From Pomacea canaliculata (taxonomy: Eukaryota > Mollusca > Gastropoda > Architaenioglossa > Ampullariidae), in assembly GCF_003073045.1 (NCBI RefSeq), contig NC_037597.1:28759927-28823926 (forward strand): DNA of 64,000 nt. Direction: 5' to 3'. Position numbers and translations under genes: made by a program. Shown here one piece after another: positions 24,185-36,767 of the stretch. How positions within the stretch are numbered: position 1 is the first letter of the stretch; every line of letters starts with the position of its first letter. The notes beneath the pieces were generated by a model. It ran no database searches, was not told where the DNA came from, and saw only the letters and a program-made list of their open reading frames with translations.

Positions 24185-27100
24185 GGGGCCACTAGAGGGA
24201 GGGAGGGGTACATCAGGAGGTGTTGGAGAAAAGGGGAGATTTGATGGGGGAGGGGACGAGGAGGTGTGTTCTGATTGAAGGAAAACATTCACAGCAGCAA
24301 CACGTTCGTCTGCTGTTCACTGCTCACTAGGGGGCGCATCGTGTTGCTGTTTTCACGCGCTGAGGCACTGTAAGGGATGTGCAAGCGAAACTGCCATCTC
24401 ACCCTGCACTTTATACTCTCAAGACAGGATACTATTTCCCACAGAAATAGGAATGTATAATCTACTTCCGTTCTCGAGATCAAACACAGAGACAAACGTC
24501 GCTAATATTTCTCGTGTGTGTGTGCGCGCGCGCACGAGCTTTGCCTTCTCTGGTCTTCCTTGCAGAAGAGTGTCTGGAAGTGGCAGGGCGCGTAGGGTCT
24601 GTCCTGACTACTTGCATCTTGTAGTCAGGCTGACAAGGGCTGCCGAGAGACGAATGCCTGAATATGCCCCCTACTTCAGGCTAATGTAGGAGATGGGGGG
24701 CGGGGTGGATGTAGTTTGCCGAGCCAGCAACGCAGGTTAGGTCCCGGCAAAGATGCCAACCGTGGTGTTGTAGTACCCAAGTAGCTCCTGTAACATCTCA
24801 TTTGCATGTTTAGCTTATTCCTTGTTACTCCTAGAGAGTCCGCCATAGGTTCCCACGTCCTTTGCCTCGCTCTCTACTGTTCTTTTCCAAGTCGGTCCCC
24901 CAACTCTCCTCTTCCCCTGAGGGTTCCGGTCAAGTCCCTGCCTGGCAATGGTGTCAGCTGGTTTGTGCAGGGTGTGTCCTACCCAGCCCCATTTGTGCTT
25001 TGTGATGCCTTAACTAGTGGCATTCTGGTTGGTTCTTTTCCTCAGGCTGGTGTAGGTTTTTTTCAGGCCATCTTATTCCCAGTAACGTGTAGCATTGGCG
25101 TGACCTGTCACATGTAGCATTGGCGTGACCTGTTACTGTCGGCATGGATTTCAATACAGATGCCCATGTAGTACGAAGAAGGGTAAGGGTAGAGCAATAG
25201 AAGTAGAGAGAAATGTTTCTGCCACTCTTTACTTATTTTTGTTAATCCTTAATTTCACAGTAACACCCAACCTCGTTCGTATTTCTCCTCCTTAATTCTA
25301 CTAACAGTTCATAGTTTGCACCCTCATTTGCAATACTAATTAGTTTTTGCAAAGATAGGCACTGTCATGTGCAACACTAATATTAGTCTCACTCTTATAG
25401 GCACCGACATTTGCAATACTAATTAGTTCTTACTATGATAGACACGCTGTTCGCTAAGCATGTTTACATAGTTTACAAATTGCAATTATCAGTACTAAGA
25501 TATCAGTAGCACACACATCCAATGACTTGTAACGGATCAACTGGCACATTTGGGGTTTTGTACAACCACCTATGCTGAGTTCAAAAATGTAAAGAAATCT
25601 GCAATGAGCAGAAAACTTCCCTTTTTCTGCCCCAAAATTCAAAAAATCATGTGTTTTTTTTCAAACTAAATGTTTCCTTTTTGTCCAAAGTTCTGTATTT
25701 AACAACCGCAAGAAAAGATCAGTTTGTGATAACATCTGCAGTGTCAGACAATAACTAGAAGCACTACAGGTAGCGGGGTTCATTTCTAGTCACGCGGTCA
25801 ACGACAATCTTGCTTCCTGCGACATGTCGGCATAAAGTCTCTTGACGATGACAGCTCCAATGTCACCATCCCTTGCATCCATCCCATAGACTGATTGTGC
25901 TGCCTCACTCCCTCGTCCTGACACAAGACTTGGACTCCCTGAGAGTGGCAAGGTATCTGACTGATGAAGGGCTGAGTGACAAGCTGCTGGACTTCTTCAT
26001 GTGGAAGGTGCTTTGTGAGAGGTGCTTCTAGTGTGCGACCTCCATTGATAGCAGTCTTGCAACGTTTAAACATTCTCCTTCAGCTTGGGAGGTCGACATT
26101 CTCTAACTTGCTGTTGAGACCCACCAGCTTGCTTGGTGATAAGCTCCACTGGCTGCCTTCCTATAGGCTTCATCGCCATCTGGAAGTATCCACTGAAGAA
26201 CATTTTTCTGATGGCCCAGGATGCGCTCCGTGTCACTATGGGTCGTGTTATGTTCCTGCAGGCCGATGATAACAAACTCTGTCATTACTAAACGCTGCTG
26301 AGGTTGATTTCTGGAAGAGGATCATTGTCGGCAATGAGTGGAAATCGTTCTGCAGAAAGTGGCGACGATGCTGTCAGTCAATGTAGTTGCAACTGGTCCT
26401 TTCCACGGTGTGGGTCCTTCAGCTGCACCAGTGAGCGTGTCGCACAGCTTCAGCTGCACCAGTGAGCGTGTCGCACAGCTGGCGGACTGGAAGCTCATTC
26501 AAGTGTAAAGAGAATTGAACCACTGCGGTGTCGTTTGGTCAAGAAACAGTTGTTTTATTATTGGTGTTATTTGTACATGGTGTAAGGTGTATGGTGTGGG
26601 TCTAAATTGTGTTCATGCTTCCATTTGTGTTTGGTGCAGCAGGACGTAGGCTCAGTCAACACTGGGGTTGTTATGTGTCAGCAATTCTCAACTTTGACAC
26701 ACAATGCCACAAGACAAGAGCACGACCTAAAGCCTAGCAACCACACGTTCAGGTTGAAATCACGTTGTGTAGCAGACAAGGAGGAAACGCACGTATAGCT
26801 ACGGGCTTCTGACGTTCCTACGTCTGGCAGCTACAGTCGTGAGTGACAAGGTACAACCTACCTGAGCCGCTCTTTATTCTCGGCAAAAACGCAGCAGCAG
26901 CAAGAAGAAGTGACGTGGAGCTACTGGACCGTGTCCACCGATTGTGTCAGCGGTGTGTCTTGTGTCATCTTACAGTGTCTGAAGAACTGTCGTGGAGCCA
27001 CTGGACCGCCATGACCGCTTGTGTCTCTGAGACTGTCGTCTGCCATTGTGTAGCGTCATAACACAACGTCATTCGCATCAACACTATGACGACATTGCTG

Positions 27101-27265
27101 CGTCAAAAGTCTCTCTTAAACACGTGTTTAAGGTCTCTCAAACTCAATAGTCCAATACCCAGAACTGACCTGTTCAAGACGAGCCTGATATATATTCTGG
27201 CACTGGTCTTTGGAACGACCCTCCCTCCGATCTCCACAGGACGGACTCCAGTATGTACAGGGTCA
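24185..27265. other. Intergenic stretch
   Basis: No exon assigned. At 26405-26475 a 35-bp block (cttcagctgcaccagtgagc...) is duplicated in tandem. Minus-strand frames near 25800-26280 could be a decayed element but I cannot name a family. Confidence 0.4.
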
Positions 27266-27274
27266 AAGTGGGAC

Positions 27275-27580
27275 TCCTACATCACCTACAGCACCTACAG
27301 CACCTACCGCACCTACCACACCTACAGCACCTACAGCATCTACAGCACCTACCACACCTACAGCACCTACAGCACCTACATCATCTACATCACCTACAGC
27401 ACCTACAGCATCTACAGCATCTACATAACCTACATCACCTACAGCACCTACAGCACCTACAGCACCTACAGCATCTACAGCACCTACATCACCTACAGCA
27501 TCCACAGCATCCACAGCACCTACAGCACCTACAGCACCTACAGCATCTACAGCACCTACAGCACCTACAACATCTATTTC
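27275..27580. repeat. 9-bp minisatellite (cacctacag)
   Basis: About 34 copies of cacctacag or catctacag. All long frames here are repeat artefacts. Confidence 0.93.
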
Positions 27581-27844
27581 ATTCCTACTTATCCTACCGA
27601 CGAAGAAAACATGTAGCATAGGTCGCTACTGTTGTAGCCAATAGTAAAACAAAAGCTGCCAATCACCTAGCAACACCGTGTTTGTACATATAAAACTTTC
27701 TCTTTGTTTTGATTCCTTCTTCTGAATGAATGTAGTCTTTTCATTTCTACTGCTACTCCAGGGCTGGATGTCAAAAAAAAAAACAACTTTTCTTATTCTG
27801 TTGTGGTGGGCGGAACATGATCTAGTCCCCACGATCTGTTTGGC

Positions 27845-27950
27845 GAGATGATGATGATGATGGATGATTGAATGATGATTGATGATGGATGGATGATTGA
27901 TCGATGGATGGATGATGATGATGATGAGGAGGAGGAGGAGGAGGAGGAGA
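27845..27950. repeat. GAT/GGA microsatellite
   Basis: Runs of gatgat, gatggatgatt and gaggag. Low complexity only. Confidence 0.85.
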
Positions 27951-28739
27951 GCCATTATCTGGTTATGCCAGAGCTAGACACGACTGTCAATATTTTGTGG
28001 CTAGTCAGGCAGAAGGAAACCACTGCGACTCCCTGCTGTCCAAACATAAAATTTGTCGATTGTACGATTTGCGATTTAAAAGATAAATTTCATTATTGGA
28101 TTTTATATTCTTGTCTCGTGTTAACTTCCGAAAACGATTGGCTTTAAAATATTTGTGTACACTATTCTTAAAGGCCGAAGCTTAACTAACTGATGGACTG
28201 CATCAACAAATGATGACCTTTAAATGTAAGAATCCTTATTTGTTTAGTAACATTTGTCTTCAAGATCTTGTGGCCATACCTCCAAATGTCTGCGATTATC
28301 CGTCACTGGCATTATTGTCATTCGTGAGTGTGAGGCCAGGATGAGCAGGCAGACATTAGCAACTCACGATTGTGCTGAGCTTCACGAGAACAGCAACACA
28401 AAACATGTCATTACACAAAATGTAGCTACAAAGTGTGGACCTCTGACAGTTCTAACTTCATCAAAGTTCTGATCATGTGTTGGAAAACACGTTGTTTGTC
28501 AATGAAGCATGCGATGAACATCAAACAGGAGTTACAGGACCTCCCGGCGGGGGAAGGAATGCCCCATCCACGTGACTAACTGAAGGCAGTTTCAACAGAG
28601 GTGACCTGAAGTCAGAGAAATAAACAAAACTATTCTTGTAGATTTATTCAAACATGTTACAATGTCATGTGACTGGCTTAAGTGCTGTGCAGTGTCATGT
28701 GATTCGAGCATTTCAGGTTTGTATCGTTCCCGGACAGTG

Positions 28740-29990
28740 CACCACACACCCTGCAACCAGAGGATGTACACAGAGATACTGGCAACGTGATGTACACAGA
28801 GATACTGGCAACGTGATGTACACAGTGATACTGGCAACGTGATGTACACAGTGATACTGGCAGCGTGATAGGCACTGGCAACGTGATGTACACAGAGATA
28901 CTGGCAACGTGATGTACACAGAGATACTGGCAACGTGATGTACACAGAGATACTGGCAATGTGATGTACACAGAGATACTGGCAACGTGATGTACACAGT
29001 GATACTGGCAGCGTGATGTACACAGTGATACTGGCAACGTGATGTACACAGAGATACTGACAACATGGTAGGCACTGGCAACTTGATGTACACAGTAATA
29101 CTGACAACGTGATGTACACAAAGATACTGACAACATGGTAGGCACAGGCTAACGTGATGTACACAAAGATACTGGCAACGTGATGTACACAAAGATACTG
29201 GAAACGTGATGTACACAAAGATACTGGCAACGTGATGCACACAAAGATACTGGAAACGTGATGTACACAAAGATACTGGCAACATGGTAGGCACTGGCAA
29301 CGTGATGTACACAAATATACTTGCAACGTGATGTACACAGTGATACTAGCAACGTAATGTACACAGTGATACTGGCAACGTGATGTAAACAGTGATACTG
29401 GAAACGTGATGTACACAAAGATACTGGCAAAGTGATGTACACAAAGATACTGGCAACATGGTAGGCACTGGCAACGTGATGTACACAGTGATACTGGCAA
29501 CGTGATGTAAACAGTGATACTGGAAACGTGATGTACACAAAGATACTGGCAACATGGTAGGCACTGGCAACGTGATGTACACAGTGATACTAGCAACATG
29601 GTAAGCACTAGCAACGTGATGTACACAGTGATACTGACAACATGGTAGGCACTGGCAACGTGATGTACACAGTGATGAAGGCAACGTGATGTACACAGTG
29701 ACACTGGCAACATGGTAGGCACTGGCAACGTGATGTACACAGTGATACTGACAACATGGTAGGCACTGGCAACGTGATGTACACAGTGATGAAGGCAACG
29801 TGATGTACACAGTGACACTGGCAACATGGTAGGCACTGGCAACGTGATGTACACAGTGATGAAGGCAACGTGATGTACACAGTGATACTGACAACATGGT
29901 AGGCACTAGCAACGTGATGTACACAGTGATACTAGCAACATGGTAGGCACTGGCAACGTGATGTACACAGTGATACTGACAACATGGTAT
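28740..29990. repeat. 26-bp minisatellite, about 1.25 kb
   Basis: Unit gatactggcaacgtgatgta + cacagt, about 26 bp, more than 40 copies, with a frequent variant in which a unit is replaced by acatggtaggcactggcaac. The minus-strand frame of 420 residues and its companions repeat every 78 bp (three units) and have no domain. A second, small block of the same repeat is at 37645-37785. Confidence 0.93.
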
Positions 29991-29994
29991 GAAT

Positions 29995-30090
29995 GAATGA
30001 ATGAAGGAGACTTATAACGCGCAAAATCCGAATCCTAGGGAAACGCTCAATGCGCCGAAATGATACAGAAAAGTACACCAATAAAACATT
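29995..30090 (+). repeat. Short dispersed repeat after an aatg microsatellite
   Basis: gaatgaatgaatgaag is followed by acttataacgcgc and then gctcaatgcgcc. This layout resembles the stretch at 48700-48765 (aataataatgtttatttcta, tagcgc, gctcaaagcgc). Both may be copies of one common short element. Confidence 0.35.
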
Positions 30091-30409
30091 AGCAGCTGCA
30101 GAAAACCAAAAGGGAAGTTAAACGATCAGACGGTTAAAAAAGGACCACAGTTGTGAGCGAACGATCTGCTGCTGCAAAGCGCATGACCACTACTCACAAC
30201 ACAGGACCACAAATCAGAAAAAGGAAAAAGAAGGTGTTTGCATGGGCAAAAATGAAGGGTTAGATCATCAGGTGCTTGGCTCTGCAGTACAGTCCACAGT
30301 CCTCTTGACGAGTGCTGAGCTACATGCACTGTGGTCGTATCTCTGTGACCTGTATATAGCTGATCGATACAGGTCACACTATCAAACTGCACGATGACCC
30401 CTCTGATGA

Positions 30410-30545
30410 TTGTGATCAACATCTACAAGCCACATGATGTAAGTGTCTTTGTGTTGTGATCAACATCTACAAGCCACATGATGTAAGTGTCTTTGTGTTG
30501 TGATCAACATCTACAAGCCACATGATGTAAGTGTCTTTGTGTTGC
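30410..30545. repeat. 44-bp direct repeat, three copies
   Basis: Three nearly perfect copies of a 44-bp unit including gtgatcaacatctacaagcc and acatgatgtaagtgtctttg. Confidence 0.85.
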
Positions 30546-31018
30546 ATTCTGCGAACTGACTGAGCTACAGGCTGGATGTCGATCTCTCTCGCGTGCTTCA
30601 CTCACTGTCACAGCGAACTTGAGTTGCAGTAAAGAAAGTGAAGCGACGATCCCCTTTGTCATTGTATAATATGATAATATTCCTTCATAGTCTTAAGATG
30701 TTTTCAGTATATTCTCAATATTTTTCCGATGTCATCGATCCTTGTTATCTGGAGTCGTCGCCGTTAGATCTACAGTGATCGCCCTTATTAACCACAAATA
30801 ACCACAAAACTACAAATAGTTTGCACTTCTTTCTCGTGGAACGGCTGAGACTCTCAGCTGCCAGTGTTAGTAGCAGCTGCCAGTGTTAGTAGCAGCTGCG
30901 CAAAGGACTGTTAGTGTCCGCCATAGAAGCAAACTCCGAGAAAAGCTCTTGTATCTGAAATATCGTGTGGCAACAGCCTGTCCTCAAGTCAAATAGTCTT
31001 GCACAGCAACGACGAAAC

Positions 31019-31048
31019 GAAAAAAAAAAAAAAAAAAAAAAAAAAAGC
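31019..31048 (+). repeat. Poly(A) tract
   Basis: About 28 consecutive A after gacgaaacg. It may mark an old retroposed insertion, but no parent sequence was identified. Confidence 0.7.
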
Positions 31049-31399
31049 ACCGGGCTAACCAATGGGCACCAAAAACACAGCAAACTATTAAAAATGCAAA
31101 AATTGCGGAGAACCGCCTCCCTCAAAACCTGCCAGGCTAAGGGACGCTACTCCAGTCAATAATACAAGTATTAGACTGTTTTGCACTGATGCTGAACATC
31201 AAAAAGAAAGGGATGAATAAAAAAGTTGACAATAAAAAATCACAGATGGAAAAGTCAGCAACAGAATTCAACCTGAATGATGCTGGATATACCAGCAAGT
31301 ATATTACGAAAATGCACCCTGGCATAGACATTCAAGCACAGAGAGTATTATTACACTTGCTTTATTCCGTTAGGAATGACTTAGCATCAGATCATATAT

Positions 31400-32094
31400 G
31401 CTACCTTCACATGGAGTAAATCTTAATGTGCAGACTAGCATCATAAAAAATAGAAAAGCGGAACACATACTATTCAACATTAAAGCATAATATTCAAAGA
31501 AAACATGTTTGTGCTATTGGTTTGCAGTGAAAGACCTGTATTGATCATTAACACAATCCATCTCTCTTTGTAACAACAAAATTTTCAATCTTTGGCTCTC
31601 ATGACAGTTTAACGTGTTTCACAATATTATGAACAACGGAAAAAAAAAATTGCTGCTTTAAATAAGTCACAGCAACATCAAGATTTACAAGAAATTCACT
31701 TGTGGACATAATACAATAGTTTGAAATGTGTACTATATAAATATATTATAAATCAAGTGAATTTGTGATAAATGCTAGATTATCCAATATTACCCTGAAT
31801 AAAAAAAAAAGACAAATTCATCTGCTAACAACCGTTAAAAAAAATAAAAGTTTTCTGTTTAGGTGCTGAAAGGAATAGTAGGAGAGCATTGTTTAAAAAG
31901 GGTTACTTGAAAATATATTAAAACCTCAATTGTGACATGTGGGCTATTCAACTTACAATAAAAAGTAATTAAAAAAAACTTGGTAACCTGTGGTAGGCTG
32001 AATAACAACAGAATATCAAAGAAAAATATCGTGTGACTAGACCATTCTGCATTGTCTTGTTAGAAGGCTGATTTTATACTGCCAACAAGATTTT
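31400..32094 (-). other. Probable 3' UTR of heme oxygenase
   Basis: AT-rich sequence without open frames directly follows the heme oxygenase stop. Several tttatt motifs (aataaa on the minus strand) could end the transcript; I cannot choose one. Confidence 0.4.
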
Positions 32095-33096
32095 TCAGTT
32101 AGTAAACATAAAACTCATAATTGTAGCAGCAAACAAAGCGCAAGTGGAGACCAGCCAAGCTTTTTCAAAAAATTGCAATGGCAAAGATGATGGCTTCAAG
32201 GTTTCAGAGGACTTAGTCCCATCTGTAACATTGCTACTGCCATCTAGACTTACATAAGAATTGCGAGAAACATCCTGATCAGTACCAAACTTGCTGCTGC
32301 TGCTGTAGCCTCCTGGAATAATCTCAGCTAAAATGTCCATCTCCGTGAACAGGTCTATGTTGAGCTGAAACATTACTCGTGTTTCATTCACAATTTTCTG
32401 AAATGTCTCCGTGTCCAAAATGAGACCGTTTAAACGGCCAGAGTAGAAATCCTTGAACTTTTTTAAGTTATCAATATTTTCAAACCTGTAAAAGCTAAGC
32501 CCATCATTGTTCTCATCGCTGTTGTCGTTATTATTCAATTTGAGATTCAGGTGCTTGCTGAGCTTGTAGCGAAGGATTTGGCCACCAGAAAGATCCCCTA
32601 GATACCGGCCATAGCAATGAGCAATGAGTGCTGCAGGGTCAGTCCTCCCTAGATACCGGATGCGCTCCACATATTTGTGTGCAGCAAAAGTACACTTGGC
32701 CTTTTTTGCCCACTCTGTGCCAAGGAAAAATTCCAGGTCTTTTTCAATGGCCTGCTTGCGGTTTAGCTGGACTGGGAAGTAGACAGCCCCCAGAATTGGA
32801 TGTTGTTTATTTACTTCCTCTTCCATAGCTAAGTAGATATGGTAAAGATCAGCGAGGAAAAGTGAGTATGACTGCCGAGTTATGCCACCACCAATGACTT
32901 TCAGCATAAAGGTGGCTTTTTCAGCAAGTTCATGCAAGTCTTTAGACCCATTTTTCATGGCTTGCTGAAGCATATCATTTTTCTGTGCACTGTCCTCTGA
33001 CTCAGCAAGGTCTCTTACTCTGGACTGCTCTTCACTTTGAGTGCTGTAAGTGTTATCTGCTTGTGAGCTTGACCCAACTTCAGTGTGACCATCCAT
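32095..33096 (-). CDS. HMOX1: Heme oxygenase, tail-anchored, single exon
   Basis: One uninterrupted minus-strand frame of 333 residues. It cleaves heme to biliverdin, CO and iron with electrons from cytochrome P450 reductase, normally on the ER membrane. His55 (KDLHELAEKATFM) matches the proximal heme ligand; the signature YGRYLGDLSGGQILR spans 162-176, with Asp168 matching human catalytic Asp140. ADLYHIYLAMEEEV (82-95), AVYFPVQLNRK and FQLNIDLFTEM are further family blocks. Residues 312-331 are hydrophobic, ending in FTN: a C-terminal tail anchor. The N-terminus is about 30 residues longer than human HMOX1, polar and Ser/Glu-rich, and an Asn-rich insert (NNNDNSDENND) lies near 188-198. The start context atcATGG is good. 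No introns are present, whereas vertebrate genes have several; all key residues persist, so the gene looks functional. Confidence 0.95.
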   Translation of the reverse strand: MDGHTEVGSSSQADNTYSTQSEEQSRVRDLAESEDSAQKNDMLQQAMKNGSKDLHELAEKATFMLKVIGGGITRQSYSLFLADLYHIYLAMEEEVNKQHPILGAVYFPVQLNRKQAIEKDLEFFLGTEWAKKAKCTFAAHKYVERIRYLGRTDPAALIAHCYGRYLGDLSGGQILRYKLSKHLNLKLNNNDNSDENNDGLSFYRFENIDNLKKFKDFYSGRLNGLILDTETFQKIVNETRVMFQLNIDLFTEMDILAEIIPGGYSSSSKFGTDQDVSRNSYVSLDGSSNVTDGTKSSETLKPSSLPLQFFEKAWLVSTCALFAATIMSFMFTN

Positions 33097-33525
33097 GATG
33101 TCGTGGACGATTTATTCAATGCAAGCCAGCCAACGATATTACTGATTCCTAGATGTTGTGGATGTAAGTTCGTGGAGCGATGCTGATGTTGGCTCGCAGT
33201 TGTCTCTGTTGTCAGCTGATCTTGGCAGGTACCCAGCCTGCAAGGGCTTTGGGTGTTTGAACGGCCCCGATAGGGAAGTGAGACTTTGGGATGGGAAGCG
33301 TGTAATTCGATCCTAAACGGACGCGTCCATCGCGCTTTTTTTCTTCAGCCGCTCTCGATTTGGTAGCCACGTGATCGTGTCGCATCCTTCCACCCGCTGT
33401 TTTCCAACCCCCTCCCCGCGTGTACGGGTCATAGGAAGGTCACATCGGCCGGTTTTACTTTGACCTGCACGCGGACATTTTGAACTGTACGTCCATCTTC
33501 AAGTGAAACACCGCCGATTTCTGAA
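33097..33525. promoter_or_regulatory. Likely bidirectional promoter between heme oxygenase and a divergent transcript
   Basis: About 430 bp of relatively CpG-rich DNA lies between the heme oxygenase start and a plus-strand donor (ctgaa|gtaagt at 33525/33526). No clear TATA box. A tgctgatgttggc at about 33181 weakly resembles a MARE/antioxidant element, the kind that regulates heme oxygenase elsewhere, but the match is poor. Confidence 0.4.
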
Positions 33526-33875
33526 GTAAGTCTTAATAAAGTTAAGTGAAAGATGCCATTAAAACAACTATACTTTATAACAGTGGATAGTCATTAATAA
33601 TTTATGATCATATATAAGTATTGTAGTGCTTTTTGTGAAATGTTTCACGTGTTGTACCCGGCAGGTCTCACACATACATCGCTAGCAACTCGCTTTTACA
33701 TGACGCTGTCTTCTATATGTGCTGTAAATAATTTAAATGGTTTAACCATATCCTTCTTGTTGTAAATAATCAAATTGTTTAATCGTATCTCTTGCCTACT
33801 AATTGCACGTATTTACTAATTACAGAAATGAAATGTTGAGCGCGAATACGATTGGCGGAAGCAAGATGACAGTGC

Positions 33876-35673
33876 ATGATGGGTTCAAATCAACTAGTCA
33901 AGAGGTAAAGCACACACACACACAATCTCTCGTATTATTGATGATTAACTTCGAAGTTGAAATCTATGACATGAACTCATTGAGTCATGCTTGAAATTCG
34001 TCGTCTGCATTCTCAATAACAGTGGTGCTGCGATTACCAAACGTCTTGGTGCATTCTAGGGGAAAGCAACAAGACAATCACATTGCTTTCTGAACAACTA
34101 AAATTTTGGAAAATTATTGCAAAGCAAAAGAAAGAATTTTATTTTTGTACTTATACACTTTGAAATTAAAACAAAATGTATGAAATCCAAAGCTATGCAA
34201 TGAACTTTGTCAAAGTCTGTCATTTTTCTAACAATCACTTATCTGATCACATATATTTTCTATTCTCTTAAAATGCTGCATGCCATTTTTTCATTTTATT
34301 TTACATGATTTACAAAAAGAACTAATTATAACAATCTTTAATTGCAGATCACACTGACTGTAGGTCTGGCTCAGTGAATTTTACCAGTAAGTTTATTTTG
34401 TCTCCCTCTATGATTTCATGAGGATCACTATACAAGCACAGGTTTTGTGTTTTTAATGGTGTACATGCACATCCTTATTATATCCATCTAAACATTTTCT
34501 GCTAATTAAAAAAATTGTCAATAGACCTGCATCCATAGTTTTGTTTTGTCATTACTTTTAAGACTAAAAGTAATATTTTGATTTCAAATACATTTTTGAA
34601 CAGAGTTCTCAGCAAAGTTGATGAGCAGAGCAAAACACTACAGAATGTAGTTCACAAACTGAATCAGGTCACCCTGCTTCTTCAAAATATGGGGAAAGAG
34701 GAGCTGATGAAGAAAGGAATTAGAACAAAAGTGGTATGTCATTTAAGTATAATGTGTTAGTACTAGACACCTTTTTTAAATGTTACCTTTAACTTTAGCT
34801 AATATATCAGTTAATATGTATGTTATGCTTTACAGTCTTGATAAACCATTTAACAAACAGGCAGGCATAGCATCGGCTTACAGGTTAACTCTCCTGACAA
34901 GAATGTGTGGTCAGTGTAATATTTGTATTAACAAATAATACACATTTTATGAAGTACAAAATAATGTAGTATTTTATATGCATAGATTTTATTTATAAAA
35001 TAATTCTGTCACTTGCTTTTCATGGTGTCAAAATGAGCAGTCTGTGTGTCTATTAACTATGACCACTAAAATTGTTTTACTTTCATAAAGAATAGCTTTG
35101 ATTAAACTCTTAATTAACTTGGTGATTTGAGTCACTTAATGCCATTATTTTCTCTGAAGTCCCACTAGGGTTTATTTAAGAGACTGGGTCTGGTTTGTAG
35201 CTATATTCATCATGCAACCATTGATCCCTCATCAGTGGAGTAGGGTTCAGCATTATATCTTAAACTTATCCAATCCAGTGAATTAATTTATTTTGCATTT
35301 GTATTGTAGTATTTTACATGGTGGAAACAACTACAGATTTTTTTTAACAGGTTCAGCACCTCTCGTGCACGGAGAATTTTAAAACGGCTGCTTTCTTCAG
35401 AGTTGGCTCAGTGGAACCAAAGGGGAAAAAGTTTCCAGTCACTTCAGCTGAGAAGTATATTAATTGGTGCGTAGTTTTTGTTTGGTTTTGATTTCTTTGA
35501 GGTGTACGTCAATATGAACTTAAAAGGACAAAGTTTCCGAACAATTTTTAAAAATAGTGAATCTAAGTATTATTTTCTCTACATTTACAAATTTATTATT
35601 GTGTACAATAGCATTTAAGTCTACCTTACAATTTCTATTTGTGCACAGCTGCAGTCCAAGAGACATGGATTGA
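33876..35673 (+). CDS. Possible small spliced protein (99 residues), divergent from heme oxygenase
   Basis: After an apparent non-coding first exon ending at 33525, exons 33826-33904, 34604-34733, 35351-35466 and 35649-35704 have good acceptors (tacag, aacag, taacag, cacag) and donors (gtaaag, gtatgt, gtgcgt, gtgagt). Starting at ATG 33876 and skipping a 39-nt exon at 34348-34386, the frame stays open over three junctions and ends with TGA at 35671-35673. The peptide begins MMGSNQLVK, has a probable coiled coil (VLSKVDEQSKTLQNVVHKLN) and ends INWCCSPRDMD. Including the 39-nt exon introduces a stop, so that exon may act as a poison exon. No family recognised; a long non-coding RNA is the alternative. 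Confidence 0.4.
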
Positions 35674-36384
35674 GGAATGATTCGAAGGGTGATGCCATCT
35701 AATGGTGAGTGGAATTACAAAATGAGTTTGTCAAGTTAAAATTATTAATGTGAGCATTGTTTTATTCTTCGTGGATTTATTCAGTAGGCCTATTTACTTT
35801 ACTTTTTGTACTAAAGATTAATTGGTTACTTTCAGATATTATCCAAAACTTCTTATACACACAAATGGCCATCAAGACATTACCGTTTCAAAATCTTTTT
35901 ATTCGACTCTTGTTCAAGTTCTTGTAATCTCACTAGTAATTAGTAGATTTATGAAAGCTTTAACTCTTTCTTTACACAAGGCTAAAGGCGGTTAAACCCC
36001 CCTGTACGCATGAATTTACCCTTTTTCAAAAAATTATTAAAAAATAACTAAACAAGATAGAACAGCAATTTAAATTGATTATGACAGATCAAAATGTGGA
36101 AGTGGAACAATTTTACCGTAATCTTGCTTGTGAACTCACTTTTATGATAATCCAACCAAAATTAGGTATATTATGTGAAGTTTGGAAAATGTTTTTTTTT
36201 TACACATTTCAAACAAAAAATTCGGGAGCAGATGAAAACCATTTTTGCACCATTCGTGGCCAAATTCTCCTTCATCTGAAGCAGGAATATCCTCTGGGAT
36301 GTTCTTTCTTTTGTTATTCGACGTTTCAGATGCATGATGTTCACAATGTGTACCATCGAAAAGGACAGGTAGTGTAGAAGGTTC

Positions 36385-36767
36385 CCAGTCACTTAATCCC
36401 CAGACACTTCATCCCCAACGCTTCATCCTTAAAATGAAATTTTAACTATAAAAATTATGAAGCCGGCGAAAAATTTAATTGCAATTCAAATAATTATCTT
36501 CATATAAACATCACAATAAGTTTTACAATTAAAATAAATATTGAAATACATTAATAATATTTAAATCATGCTATTAACTTCAACGTCATTTGAACATCTA
36601 CAACATTAGTTAAAGTATTTTAATTGTAAAACTTATTGTGATGTTTATATGAAAATAATTATTTGAATTGCAATTAAATTTTTCGCTGGCTTCATAATTT
36701 TTATAGTTAAAATTTCATTTTAAGGTTGAAGCGTTGGGGATTAAGTGTCTGGGGATTAAGTGTCTGG
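36385..36767. mobile_element. Foldback MITE with 153-bp inverted arms
   Basis: Nearly perfect inverted repeats at about 36385-36537 and 36615-36767 are separated by an AT-rich spacer of about 77 bp. The ends carry ccagacacttaatccccaga-type sequence and its complement. No coding sequence; superfamily not assigned. It could fold into one long hairpin. Confidence 0.8.

Noticed and set aside
23614-24292. Frames of 166 to 224 residues on both strands (TDTATST, VAVSVVD, HCHVHHG types)
   Set aside because: All come from one 21-bp repeat with few stops in any frame.
25798-26285. Adjacent minus-strand frames that looked like a decayed coding element
   Set aside because: No family motif could be named with enough support; left as unassigned.
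27086-27621. Frames of 118 to 176 residues
   Set aside because: Products of a 9-bp cacctacag repeat.
28592-29854. 420-residue minus-strand open frame and several overlapping long frames
   Set aside because: They arise from a 26-bp tandem repeat (78-bp super-period) and overlap in several frames. No domain or splice context.
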